DNA from: JBFKMV01 sp041629655
Lineage (GTDB): Bacteria > Acidobacteriota > Polarisedimenticolia > Polarisedimenticolales > Polarisedimenticolaceae
Length of the DNA stretch: 9,706 nucleotides
Assembly (NCBI GenBank): GCA_041629655.1
Contig: JBFKMV010000186.1
Location: 1 to 9,706 of the forward strand
Direction: 5' to 3'
Shown here piece by piece: positions 1-8,163 of this stretch. Below the pieces are notes generated by a model. It searched no databases and was not told the origin of the DNA. It worked only from the letters and a program-made list of their open reading frames with translations. Each line of letters starts with the position of its first letter. Within the stretch, counting starts at the first letter, position 1. The translations under genes and the position numbers were made by a program.

Positions 1-1
1 C

Positions 2-1627
2 ATCGGCTCGACCTCCAAGGGCTTCGTCTCGCTGGCGATCCTCAGGCTGGTCGAGCAGGGCCGGCTGCGCCTCGACGATCCGGTGCGCGGCCTCGTCCCC
101 GAGATCGAGTTCGAGAACCGCTGGGAGCGGACCGACCCGGTGCGCGTGGTGCACCTGCTGGAGCACACCACCGGCTGGGACGACATCCACCTCGCCGAGT
201 ACGCGTGGAACGATCCGCGGCCCGCGTCGCTGCGCGAGGGGCTCGACTTCCACCCCGACTCCCGCGTCTCGCGCTGGCGTCCGGGAACGCGGTCGTCGTA
301 CTGCAACTCGGGTCCGGCGGTCGCCGCCCATATCGTCGAGAAGCTCACCGGTCAGCGCTTCGAGGACCACGTCGAGGAACACTTCTTCGAGCCGCTCGGC
401 ATGCCGAACGCAACGTACTTCGACAACGCCGATTACGAACGCCTGGGGGCGACGCTCTACGGAGCCGACGGCGTGACCGTCAAGCCCTACTGGCACATCA
501 GCGTGCGGCCGTCGGGCGCGATCAACGTCTCGGCGCGGGAGATGGCCAACTACGTGCGGATGTACCTCGGGCGCGGGGCGCTGGACGGTGTCCGCGTGGT
601 CTCCGAGGCGTCGCTGGCGCGCATGGAGCGGGCGGGCTCGACGCAGGCGGCCCGCGAGGGGCTCGAGGCGGGTTACGGCCTCGGCAACTACACCTCGTTC
701 GAGGACGGGTTCGTGTTCCAGGGGCACAACGGCGGCGTGGACGGCGGGCTGACCGAGATGAGCTACCTGCCGCAGCACGGCCTCGGCTACGCGTTCATGA
801 TCAACTCGGGCAGCGGCGGCGCCTTCCGGGCGCTGTCGGACCTGATTCGCGGTTACCTGACCTGGAACCTGGAACAGCCCGAGCCGCCGCCGGCCGCGAC
901 GGTCCCGCCGGCAATCGCCGCGACCTACGCCGGCACCTACGTGCCGATCAGCCCGCGGCCCGAGATGTCGCGCTTCTTCCTGCGGCTGTTCGGGGCACGA
1001 CGGCTCACCATCGACGAGGAGCGGCTGACGCTCACGCCGCTGCTGGCCGGCGCGGGCCGGGAGTACGTGGCGGTCACGGAGCGGCTGGCCCGGCGCCGCG
1101 ACGGCTCGATCACCAGGCTCGCGCTGCTCCAGGGCCTCGAGGGCGGGCCGCACATCGAGGCGGGCAGCGAGACCTGGAAGCGGGTCCCCGCCGCGCTCGT
1201 GTGGGGCCAACTCGGCCTGGCGGCGGCGAGCCTGCTGACGATGGTCACCGCGCCGCTGTTCGCGCTGGTGTGGATCCCCCGCCGCCTGTTCGGCAAGCTC
1301 AAGGGCGCCCCGCATCTCTCCGCGCGGGTCTGGCCGCTGCTGGCGGTGATCCTGTTCTTCCTGTTCCTGCTGGTGTTCGGGCTGGCCTTCGGCGACCCGA
1401 TCCCGCGCCTCGGACGGATCACCGTTCACTCCGTCGGGCAGTACGTGCTCGGCATCGCGTTCGCGGCCGCCGCGGTGTGGAGCCTCGTCGCCGTGTTCCG
1501 GGCCCGCCGCGCCGAGATCAACCGCGCCGCCTGGTGGCACTCGGCCGCGGTGGCCTGCTCGGCCGGCGTGGTCGGCGGCTACCTGCTGTACTGGGGCATG
1601 ATCGGGCTGCGGACGTGGGCGTACTGA
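2..1627 (+). CDS. Serine hydrolase (class C beta-lactamase/PBP family) with C-terminal four-helix membrane domain, 5'-truncated
   Basis: The reading frame is open from base 2, so the N-terminus (probably a signal peptide and first strands) lies outside the window; 541 residues are present. The three active-site boxes of the serine beta-lactamase-like fold are visible. SxxK reads S-T-S-K (Ser at 8-10, Lys at 17-19), YxN reads Y-C-N (299-307), and the KTG-equivalent reads H-N-G (725-733), the His-x-Gly variant usual in esterases and D-aminopeptidases of this family. A beta-rich segment beginning YAGTYV (about 925-1190) resembles the C-terminal lipocalin-like domains of such hydrolases. Four hydrophobic helices follow, at roughly 1195-1275, 1331-1390, 1433-1498 and 1529-1610. 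The catalytic domain is probably extracytoplasmic and tethered by these helices. Substrate is unknown: peptidoglycan peptides, D-amino-acid peptides or esters are all possible, and resistance to beta-lactams should not be assumed. An internal GTG at 83 is not a start because it would remove the catalytic Ser and Lys. Confidence 0.9.
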   Translation: MGSTSKGFVSLAILRLVEQGRLRLDDPVRGLVPEIEFENRWERTDPVRVVHLLEHTTGWDDIHLAEYAWNDPRPASLREGLDFHPDSRVSRWRPGTRSSYCNSGPAVAAHIVEKLTGQRFEDHVEEHFFEPLGMPNATYFDNADYERLGATLYGADGVTVKPYWHISVRPSGAINVSAREMANYVRMYLGRGALDGVRVVSEASLARMERAGSTQAAREGLEAGYGLGNYTSFEDGFVFQGHNGGVDGGLTEMSYLPQHGLGYAFMINSGSGGAFRALSDLIRGYLTWNLEQPEPPPAATVPPAIAATYAGTYVPISPRPEMSRFFLRLFGARRLTIDEERLTLTPLLAGAGREYVAVTERLARRRDGSITRLALLQGLEGGPHIEAGSETWKRVPAALVWGQLGLAAASLLTMVTAPLFALVWIPRRLFGKLKGAPHLSARVWPLLAVILFFLFLLVFGLAFGDPIPRLGRITVHSVGQYVLGIAFAAAAVWSLVAVFRARRAEINRAAWWHSAAVACSAGVVGGYLLYWGMIGLRTWAY

Positions 1628-1663
1628 GGAGCCACCCGCACCACAAACGTCCGTTTCTCCGCT

Positions 1664-1691
1664 TTGATTTGAAGGCTCGGTCGGCTATCCT
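1664..1691 (+). promoter_or_regulatory. Candidate sigma-70-type promoter for the 868-residue gene
   Basis: TTGATT (1664-1669) and TATCCT (1686-1691) are separated by 16 nt, each matching four of six consensus positions. The region is unusually AT-rich for this genome. Just upstream lies a short perfect inverted repeat, AAACG-TC-CGTTT (1645-1656). An inverted repeat CGGCT (1682-1686) / AGCCG (1698-1702) brackets the -10 and the expected start of transcription. Either could bind a regulator, but in such short sequences chance is a real alternative. The 120 bp between the hydrolase stop and the next start contain nothing else recognisable, and no convincing terminator for the hydrolase gene. Confidence 0.35.
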
Positions 1692-1747
1692 CGGGTCAGC
1701 CGTCAGGCACCCGACGACAACCCGGTCCGGAATCCAGGAGCATTCAC

Positions 1748-4354
1748 ATGGATGTGATCGCGAACGTACGGGACAAGCTGACCTTCTATACCGAAATGCT
1801 GGAAACGACCAAGGCTCTCGTAGACGAGCTTGGCCAGGGCGCCTCTGCCGTCAAGGTGCTGCGCCGGTTCGCCCGGGGCGAGACCGACTCGAAGCTCCAG
1901 GAACTGTTCGACGCGTTCGAGGTGGACGAAGCGCGGCAACGAAAGCTGCGCGACGCGATCGAGCGGCACGACGATCTGCTCGACCTGCTCGGCGGTACGG
2001 TCGGCGATCTGGGCGGCAAGGTCTACAAGCTCGAGCTCGACAAGCAGGGACGGGTCGGGGCGGGCCAGGCGGCTCTCGACGTGGGCGGTTCGCTGGCCGC
2101 ACGTTTCGACGTTGACGTCGACGGCGTGGTCGAGGAGGGGCCGGTATCGTTCGACGCCGACAGCGAGGCGTTCCTCCGGATCGGCGTGGACGGCAAGCTG
2201 CGGGGCCACTTCGAGCACTCGGGGCTGCTCGGAAAGCTCCCGGGCTCGACGGCCTTCAGCTCCGAGGCTTCGATCGCGTTGCACAATTTCTTCCGGCACC
2301 GCCGGTCGGATCGCGCGCTCGAGGCGCTGCTGGGCGGTCTGAAGAGCTTCGAGCTGCCCGGCACGATCACCGCGGCCTCGGACCTGGCCGTGTGGAAGTC
2401 GAATGCCCCGGACGCAGACTCCGTCGTCGAGGCCCAGTACGTGCATCTCGCCGGCGGCGGCTACGTGCAGCTCGGCGCACAGCTCGGGTGGAGCAGCGGA
2501 TTCCTCGCCTCGGCCTCGGTCGATTCGGACCGTCTCGGACTGAACGAGGTGCTGCCGGTCAAAGGCGGGGTCTTCGCCAAGGCGCGGTTCAGCGGGCTGA
2601 TGCGGGGCAACTTCGACATCCTGGTGTCACGGGACCGCGACGACGAGGGCAAAGTCCGGGTCAGGCTTTCGAAACAGCGTCTCCGGCAACGGGAGGCCGG
2701 CTTCTCGGTCGGCGCCGAGCTGTCGGTGGAGGGGCTGGACCGAGTGGCCCGTCAGGTCCTCGGGCGGGCGTCGGAGCCGCTGGAAGAGCTGATCGGGAAG
2801 CTGGAGCGAGCGGCCAAGAAGGGTAGTGATCTCGACGAGTTGCTGAGCGCGAAGCTGGTCGAGGAGGCAGACGCGCTGGAGAGCGCGGTCGAGGAGCGGA
2901 TCGAGCGCAAGCTCGAGCAGCGGATCCAGGGTCTCGTGGGCAAGGCCTCCGCTCGGAAGGAGCTGGCGGGCGTGCTCCGGAAGCTCGACACCGAGGTCGA
3001 CCTGTCGGGGATGTTACGCAAGCTGATCGACGAGAAGGTGCTCGACGTGGCCGGCGAGCAGCTCGACCGGCTGGATCGGCACGTGAACAAAATCAGCGAG
3101 AAGCTGCTGGGGCTGATCGGAGACTACCGCCGCGCCCAGCACAAGCTGCACCGGCTGATCGACAAGGCCGCGAAGGCGAAGCTGGCCGTCACCTTCGAAC
3201 GGTTCCGCGAGCGGATGGAAAAGCGCGACCTGGCGCTGGAGTTCAGGATCGATCCCGCCCGCGATCCGGACCTCTACCGGACGATGCTCCGGGGCGACTT
3301 CGAGCCGGCGCTCTCGCTCGCGCTGCAGCCGGACGACAACAACACCAGTTTGGAGATCATCGACGCCTCGCTGCGCCAGTTGGGCTCGCGCAAGCTCACG
3401 GAGTCGTTGACCATCACCGCGTTCAACCGCCCCTTCACCTCGAAGACGCTGCTCCAGCAGGAATGGGACGGCAGCGTCTCGCTCAGCGGCGAGATCAACA
3501 TCGCCAGCAAGGGCTCGCTGAAGAGGAACATCTCGACCTTCCACCGCACCCGCACGTTCAACTTCCTCAGCGACGCGAGGCTGCTCGGCTCGCTGGCCGA
3601 CGCCAGCGGCAGCCTGGACAACACCCTGGCGCTGGAGGTGATCGAGGAGCTCGAGCGCGGAAAAACCAAGCTGGTCCGGAAGCTACAGAACAACGTCGCA
3701 CGGGCTGCCGCATTTGGCGAGCCGCCGGACCTCGTGAGCGACCTGGCCGGTCCGTCGGCCCGCGGCCGCAGGCTCGGACACGTCGTCTCGGCGCTGACGC
3801 TGGAGCTGCCGGCGGCCGTGGTCCGCGAGATCGTCGCCGGCGACACCGCGGACCTGGTGTCGGGGTTCGCGCTGCACCTCGTCCGTCTGTTCGACAACGA
3901 CGACTGGGAGGCCCTCGACGCCGACGGACGGCCTGCCGCGATCTTCGCGCTTCCCTCTGCCGATCGGTTCTTCGAAGGCAACCCTCCGCTCCAGCCGGAC
4001 ACCGTGATGGAGTTCGGCGACGGCACCGGCAACGCCCGCCGGTACCGCAGGGTCGGCGCGATGTTCCACCACTGGCGCCTGATGCGGAACTTCGGGCGCG
4101 CGATGGGCCGGCTGAACACGATGGCGCGGCTCGGGACCGCCGCCACGCTGGATCAGAACATCGCGGCCATCCGCGACGCCCAGTGGGAACTGCTGCAGTC
4201 GGTCAAGAAGGCTTCCGGCGGGGCCGGCTGGTACCGGGCGAGCTACGCGCTGTTCGCGGCGTTCCGCGAGCAGGCCGGCAAGCTGGCGGAGGTCACGCCG
4301 CACCTGGTGGTCAAGCGGATGCAGGACGAGCGGGTGTTTGTGTACGAGGCATGA
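1748..4354 (+). CDS. Unassigned cysteine-free 868-residue protein with central coiled-coil region
   Basis: I do not recognise a family. The ATG at 1748 has a good ribosome-binding site, AGGAG at 1736-1740, seven bases upstream. No signal peptide, lipobox or membrane helix is visible, so a cytoplasmic protein, or one exported by a signal-independent route, is expected. Apparent organisation by residue: helical charged N-terminus 1-80; Gly- and beta-rich part about 85-330 with alternating polar/hydrophobic strands; long amphipathic helices and probable coiled coil about 335-490 (many Leu, Glu, Lys, Arg); second beta-rich part about 515-605; mainly helical C-terminus about 620-868 with an aromatic/basic stretch (FHHWRLMRNFGR, 773-784). 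I find no cysteine in the whole chain and no nucleotide-binding or catalytic motif. It is preceded by its own promoter candidate and ends 71 bp from the convergent CLCA-like gene, so it is probably monocistronic. A structural, scaffold or membrane-remodelling role would fit the helix-rich form, but this is speculation. Confidence 0.85.
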   Translation: MDVIANVRDKLTFYTEMLETTKALVDELGQGASAVKVLRRFARGETDSKLQELFDAFEVDEARQRKLRDAIERHDDLLDLLGGTVGDLGGKVYKLELDKQGRVGAGQAALDVGGSLAARFDVDVDGVVEEGPVSFDADSEAFLRIGVDGKLRGHFEHSGLLGKLPGSTAFSSEASIALHNFFRHRRSDRALEALLGGLKSFELPGTITAASDLAVWKSNAPDADSVVEAQYVHLAGGGYVQLGAQLGWSSGFLASASVDSDRLGLNEVLPVKGGVFAKARFSGLMRGNFDILVSRDRDDEGKVRVRLSKQRLRQREAGFSVGAELSVEGLDRVARQVLGRASEPLEELIGKLERAAKKGSDLDELLSAKLVEEADALESAVEERIERKLEQRIQGLVGKASARKELAGVLRKLDTEVDLSGMLRKLIDEKVLDVAGEQLDRLDRHVNKISEKLLGLIGDYRRAQHKLHRLIDKAAKAKLAVTFERFRERMEKRDLALEFRIDPARDPDLYRTMLRGDFEPALSLALQPDDNNTSLEIIDASLRQLGSRKLTESLTITAFNRPFTSKTLLQQEWDGSVSLSGEINIASKGSLKRNISTFHRTRTFNFLSDARLLGSLADASGSLDNTLALEVIEELERGKTKLVRKLQNNVARAAAFGEPPDLVSDLAGPSARGRRLGHVVSALTLELPAAVVREIVAGDTADLVSGFALHLVRLFDNDDWEALDADGRPAAIFALPSADRFFEGNPPLQPDTVMEFGDGTGNARRYRRVGAMFHHWRLMRNFGRAMGRLNTMARLGTAATLDQNIAAIRDAQWELLQSVKKASGGAGWYRASYALFAAFREQAGKLAEVTPHLVVKRMQDERVFVYEA

Positions 4355-4419
4355 GGGGCTGGCCGGCCGCCCTCGCGGTGCGGGCAGACGTTGAGCCTCA
4401 GCCCGAGCGGTCGAGTCAA

Positions 4420-4439
4420 GGCCGCCTACACCGGCGGCC
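4420..4439. terminator. Strong hairpin between convergent genes, possible bidirectional terminator
   Basis: GGCCGCC (4420-4426) pairs perfectly with GGCGGCC (4433-4439) around a six-base loop, giving a 7-bp all-GC stem. It lies 65 bp past the end of the plus-strand 868-residue gene and covers the TAG stop (4428-4426) of the minus-strand CLCA-like gene. No T-tract follows on either strand, so it is not a canonical intrinsic terminator. It could still slow polymerase or protect 3' ends of both transcripts. A weaker 5-bp stem, GAGGG/CCCTC, sits at 4353-4374. The 71-bp gap holds nothing else that I can see. Confidence 0.35.
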
Positions 4440-7400
4440 CCGCGGGACACGGGTTGTCGTTCGGACGGTTCGTCCCCGAGCTGTCCTGCCCCAGATCGCT
4501 CTCCAGCGCCCCGGAGCCGTAGGTGACGAGGTAGTGCGCGACCTCGCCCGGCGCCGGGGTGTGCAGGTCGTCGAAGAACGTCGTGGCCAGGCCGCAGAAG
4601 CGGTCCGCCTCGGGGTCGGATCCGGGTAGCTGCGTGTAGACGCCGCTGTCGCGCAGCACCTGGAGATCGCCGCGGTAGACGTTCCACTCCACGTTGCCGC
4701 CCTCCTGGTCCCACTCCAGGCGCTGCTGGCTCGTGAACCACAGCGTGACGCGGCCGTCGTCCACGTCGCAGCGGTCGCCCTGTCCGTCGTCGTCGAGGTC
4801 GGTCTGGGCCCGGTTCGCCACGGCCGGGCAGTTGTCGCAGACCTGGAGCACGCCGTCGCCGTCGCCGTCCTCGACTCCCGCGGCATCCTCGTCGATCAGT
4901 CCGTTGCAGTCGTCGTCGCGGGCGTTGCACTCCTCGTCGCCGGGCAGCGAGCAGACGCGGCAGGCGTCGAAGCCGCGGACGATGTCGAACTGCTCCTGCA
5001 CGAGCAGGCTGCGGAAGCCCGTCTCGGCGGTGGCGCCCACGCTGAGGTCGAAGCTGATCGAGCCGCCGGGGTCGGTGGCGGTGTCGGCGCAATTCGCGCA
5101 ATCGACCGCGGTGACGGTCAGGTCGATGTCCTCGCCCAGCGTCATCCGCGTCGAGTCGGCGTCGAGGCGGATGCCCTCTACGTCGGCCACCAGCCCGACG
5201 TGCGTGTCGCCGCGCCGGAGCTGCGGGCAGGAGATCGTGACCGTGCCGGGGCTCAGCGCGCCGTCCGGGTCGATCGAGTAGCGGGTGGAGAGGCGGAAGC
5301 TGGTCTCGGCCTCGGCGACGACGTGGCCGGGGTCGGGGAACGCTTCGGCGTCGGTGACGCCGTCGACCGGCTCGCCGGGCGCCACGCCGAGCGTCATCCC
5401 GGGGATCGCCTCCATGCGCACCTTGACGCGGTAGCCGCCCGCGGTGACCCCGGGCCACGTGCCGTCGGGGTTGAAGACCGCGGCGTGGATCGCGTCGAAC
5501 GGAGCGTCGTCGGAGTGCTCGCCGTCGTCGTGCAGCGCCAGCTCCCAGGTGTTGCCGGCGTGGGTCACGGTGGCCGTGGCGCCCACGTTGGTCATCCGCG
5601 GCCCCATCGCCATCCGGGCCCGGATCACCACCGGCGCGTCCACCGGCTGGCGCTCGTCCTCGACCCAGGCCCGGATATCGAGGCTGCCGTGCTGGACGTG
5701 CGCGGTCCACACCACGGCGGTGGCGGCGACTTTCTGCTCCCACTCTCCTGGGATCGTCGAGGGCGCGGGGACCGGCTCGGTCTTGTCCAGCCGCGCGGTC
5801 CACGTCCCGGCCTCCGGCGAGGCGACGCGGATCGAGCGGTACACGCCCGCCGCGGCGCCCGGCGGCAGGCCGGCCACGTGGTGCACGCCGCCGGGGCTGA
5901 TCAGCTCCACGGTCGGGAGCAGGTTGAGCACCGGCTCGCAGGCGCTCGGCGGCGGCGACTCGTGGACGCAGCTGCGGTTGGCCAGCCAGTCGAAGACCAG
6001 CTCGCCGGCTCCCGGCGGGACCACGAACTCGCGCGTCTCCGCGGTCGACGTCGCCAGCGGTTCGAGTAGACCCGAATCCTCGAGCACCTCGACGTCGGCG
6101 GCGACGACGTGTCCCATGCGCGCCAGCGCGGCCTTGATCTCCAGCGGGTCCGGCTCGGCGAACAGCGGGTCCTTGGCCTGCTTGGTGCCGGTGATCCACG
6201 ACGGCCCGCAGGTCGACAGCTTGTCCAGCGCCGCCGAGTCGGCGTCGCCGTAGGCGATGGTGTGCACGAAGATGTTCGCGTCGCAGGCCCGCTCGGCCTC
6301 CTCGAACGGGTCGTCGAGCGGGTCGTTGCTCTTGCCGTCGGAGAACAGGATGATGCTGCGCGTCGCGGGCGGCGCGCCGGAAGGCAGGATGTCGTCGATC
6401 GCCTCGCGCAACGCCGCGGCGATATTGGTCCCTCCCCCTGCGGCGACGGGATCGAGATCCTCCACGTCGCCGGCCTTGACCTGGAACGGGTAGCTCGTCG
6501 CCCCGCCGTTCGCGGCCGCCGGCGCGGCAGCGGTGTCGAACAGGTACAGGCCTGCGTAGTTGCCGGCGGGCACGATCTCGTTGTAGACGAACCGGGCCCC
6601 GTCCAGCGCCAGGTCGACCGCCGGCACCGGCGGGTCGCTGAACTCCGGGAAGCCCATGCTGCCCGACTTGTCCACCAGCAGCGCGACCTGGGGATTGGCC
6701 CCGGGATCGGCCACCTGCCAGTTGCAGGTGAAGCCGGGCCACGGCGGCAACATGCCGAGCGGCGTGTACGGACCGCCGATGGCGTGGGCCCCGGTGAGGT
6801 CGATCTGCTTCAGGGTCGCCGACCTCCAGCAGCTGTGGTCGAGGAAGTCCTCGATCCGCACCTCCGGGCCGTCCTTGGTGTCCTCGGGGACGGGGTGACC
6901 CACGGTGTTGCCCAGATCGAAGTCCACGTCGTTGAGGCCGTCCTGGTCGTAGTCGCCGCCGGGCGGCGAGCGGTAGACGTGGTTCGAGCCGGCCACCCGC
7001 ACGGTGCCCTTGAGCCGTCGCCCGTCGCACCAGCGCCGGCGCCCGGCGCCGTACATCAGGCAGACGTGGTCCACGGCGTCGGGCAGGTTGGTGGCTTGCT
7101 CGCAGATCCGCCGCGTCATGTCGGTCGAGTCGTCGCGCTCGTCCGGGTTGCCGCCGAAGCAGATCCCGCCCTGGCCGCAGCCCGGCAGGCAGGTCCCGTC
7201 GCCGCAGTCCGCGTCGAGGGCGCAGGACGGGCAGCCGGTGTCGTCGCACAGCTTCATGCCGTTGAGCTTCGAGTCCGGGTGGCAGCGGCTCAGCGTGTCG
7301 TGGTAACAGGTGGAGCCGATCGGCAGCACGTCCGCGGCGATGCACTGGTTCTTGAACACGCACTGTCCCCCGCCGGGGCAGGCCGTGTCCTCGTCGCAGA

Positions 7401-8004
7401 CGGTGCCGGTTCCCTTGTCCGGGTCGGGCATGGTACCGGGCACCACGGTGTAGTCGCTGGAGCAGCGCCCCGTTCCCCCGCCGCGGTAGTCCTTGAAGTT
7501 CACGTACTCGTCGGGGAGCTGGTACAGGTAGTGCCCGGTCTCGTGGTCGAGCAACATCCCGAGCTGGAGCGGCTCGACCTTCGGGTTCATGTGGTCGGGC
7601 GGCCACTTGCCGTCCTCGCGCAGCTCGATCAGGCAGCCCTGGGTCCCGTGGTAGCAGGCCTCCGAGTTCCAGCGTCCGGCGTTCCGGATGTAGTTCCACT
7701 CCACGTCGGCGTAGGTCAGCGGCAACGCGTTGAAGAAGCTGGCCTGCTTGAGCCAGTGCCGCCCCTCCGTGGTCTGCCACAGCTCGAGACTCATTTGCCG
7801 GAACGCCTCGCAGTAGTGCGTTTCGGCGCCGGGCTCGAACAGGTACTGCGAGGGCGGCGTGCTGCCGTCGTATTTGGGATCGTCCCAAAACGAGACGCGG
7901 TAGAGCACGCCGCCCTTGTCGATCTCGGCGGCGCGGGCCGGCAGCGACGGAACCCACAGCAACGACAGCAGCAACGAGCAAGCGACGGCAGGCCGACGGT
8001 TCAT
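4426..8004 (-). CDS. Exported CLCA-like protein: zinc-metalloprotease motif, Cys-rich region, von Willebrand A, Ig-like, MopE/TSP3 and FN3-like modules
   Basis: 1192 residues from an ATG with AGGAGG (8011-8016) six bases upstream. A Sec signal peptide spans residues 1-25 (cut after ARA). The N-terminal domain carries HETGHYLYQLPDEY (154-167): HExxH plus Asp165 eleven residues after His154, the same spacing as the CLCA motif HEWAHLRWGVFDEY, whose two His and Asp bind zinc. A Cys-rich region follows (about 181-326, 17 Cys), then a Ca-loop-like DYDQDGLND (351-359). The von Willebrand A domain (about 438-635) has a complete MIDAS: DKSGS at 445-449, Thr526, Asp556. A beta region and an Ig-like domain (about 775-868) resemble the CLCA C-terminal domain (DDG...D...GGYRVKVR). 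The tail has a MopE-type metal motif (1026-1040), a TSP3-type calcium repeat (1046-1080) and an FN3-like end (1084-1192). Probable role: secreted, metal-dependent, possibly self-cleaving adhesin or protease. It is not a channel on present evidence; substrate unknown. Confidence 0.9.
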   Translation of the reverse strand: MNRRPAVACSLLLSLLWVPSLPARAAEIDKGGVLYRVSFWDDPKYDGSTPPSQYLFEPGAETHYCEAFRQMSLELWQTTEGRHWLKQASFFNALPLTYADVEWNYIRNAGRWNSEACYHGTQGCLIELREDGKWPPDHMNPKVEPLQLGMLLDHETGHYLYQLPDEYVNFKDYRGGGTGRCSSDYTVVPGTMPDPDKGTGTVCDEDTACPGGGQCVFKNQCIAADVLPIGSTCYHDTLSRCHPDSKLNGMKLCDDTGCPSCALDADCGDGTCLPGCGQGGICFGGNPDERDDSTDMTRRICEQATNLPDAVDHVCLMYGAGRRRWCDGRRLKGTVRVAGSNHVYRSPPGGDYDQDGLNDVDFDLGNTVGHPVPEDTKDGPEVRIEDFLDHSCWRSATLKQIDLTGAHAIGGPYTPLGMLPPWPGFTCNWQVADPGANPQVALLVDKSGSMGFPEFSDPPVPAVDLALDGARFVYNEIVPAGNYAGLYLFDTAAAPAAANGGATSYPFQVKAGDVEDLDPVAAGGGTNIAAALREAIDDILPSGAPPATRSIILFSDGKSNDPLDDPFEEAERACDANIFVHTIAYGDADSAALDKLSTCGPSWITGTKQAKDPLFAEPDPLEIKAALARMGHVVAADVEVLEDSGLLEPLATSTAETREFVVPPGAGELVFDWLANRSCVHESPPPSACEPVLNLLPTVELISPGGVHHVAGLPPGAAAGVYRSIRVASPEAGTWTARLDKTEPVPAPSTIPGEWEQKVAATAVVWTAHVQHGSLDIRAWVEDERQPVDAPVVIRARMAMGPRMTNVGATATVTHAGNTWELALHDDGEHSDDAPFDAIHAAVFNPDGTWPGVTAGGYRVKVRMEAIPGMTLGVAPGEPVDGVTDAEAFPDPGHVVAEAETSFRLSTRYSIDPDGALSPGTVTISCPQLRRGDTHVGLVADVEGIRLDADSTRMTLGEDIDLTVTAVDCANCADTATDPGGSISFDLSVGATAETGFRSLLVQEQFDIVRGFDACRVCSLPGDEECNARDDDCNGLIDEDAAGVEDGDGDGVLQVCDNCPAVANRAQTDLDDDGQGDRCDVDDGRVTLWFTSQQRLEWDQEGGNVEWNVYRGDLQVLRDSGVYTQLPGSDPEADRFCGLATTFFDDLHTPAPGEVAHYLVTYGSGALESDLGQDSSGTNRPNDNPCPAGPPV

Positions 8005-8079
8005 GGCGCGCCTCCTGGTCGGGTCGTGCGACGGCGGGGTGGAGCCGGGCCGGACCGACGGCCCCGCTCCGATGAGTGC

Positions 8080-8109
8080 TGTCTACCCCGCTGGATCCGG
8101 GGGTGTCAA
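8080..8109 (-). promoter_or_regulatory. Candidate promoter for the CLCA-like gene
   Basis: On the minus strand a perfect -35 TTGACA (8109-8104) is followed after 18 bases by TAGACA (8085-8080), a weak -10 with three of six consensus positions. Transcription would begin near 8073 and leave an untranslated leader of about 70 bases before the ATG at 8004. The spacer contains the inverted repeat CCCCG (8086-8090) / CGGGG (8098-8102), a possible operator. The presence of this site and of a terminator candidate upstream suggests that the gene is transcribed separately from the SCO gene. Confidence 0.45.
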
Positions 8110-8163
8110 CAAACGAGATCGGGGCCGGGTGCGCCCGGTGTGTTGCCGGCCGGGAGCGACGGG

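Noticed and set aside
205..2115. Plus-strand open frame crossing from the hydrolase into the 868-residue gene
   Set aside because: Arg/Ala-rich shadow translation that spans the promoter region and two real genes in the wrong frame.
1703..2446. Minus-strand open frame antisense to the start of the 868-residue gene
   Set aside because: The plus-strand gene has a good ribosome-binding site and a plausible composition; the antisense product has no motif and no start signal.
4353..4374. GAGGG/CCCTC stem after the 868-residue gene as terminator
   Set aside because: Only five pairs with a 12-base loop and no T-run; the hairpin at 4420-4439 is stronger.
3683..7981. Long minus-strand open frame (about 1432 codons) overlapping the CLCA-like gene and the 868-residue gene
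   Set aside because: It is extremely rich in Arg, Gly, Ala and Pro, has no domain motifs, and runs out of frame through a gene with clear signal peptide and domains. This is the usual frame shadow in very GC-rich DNA.
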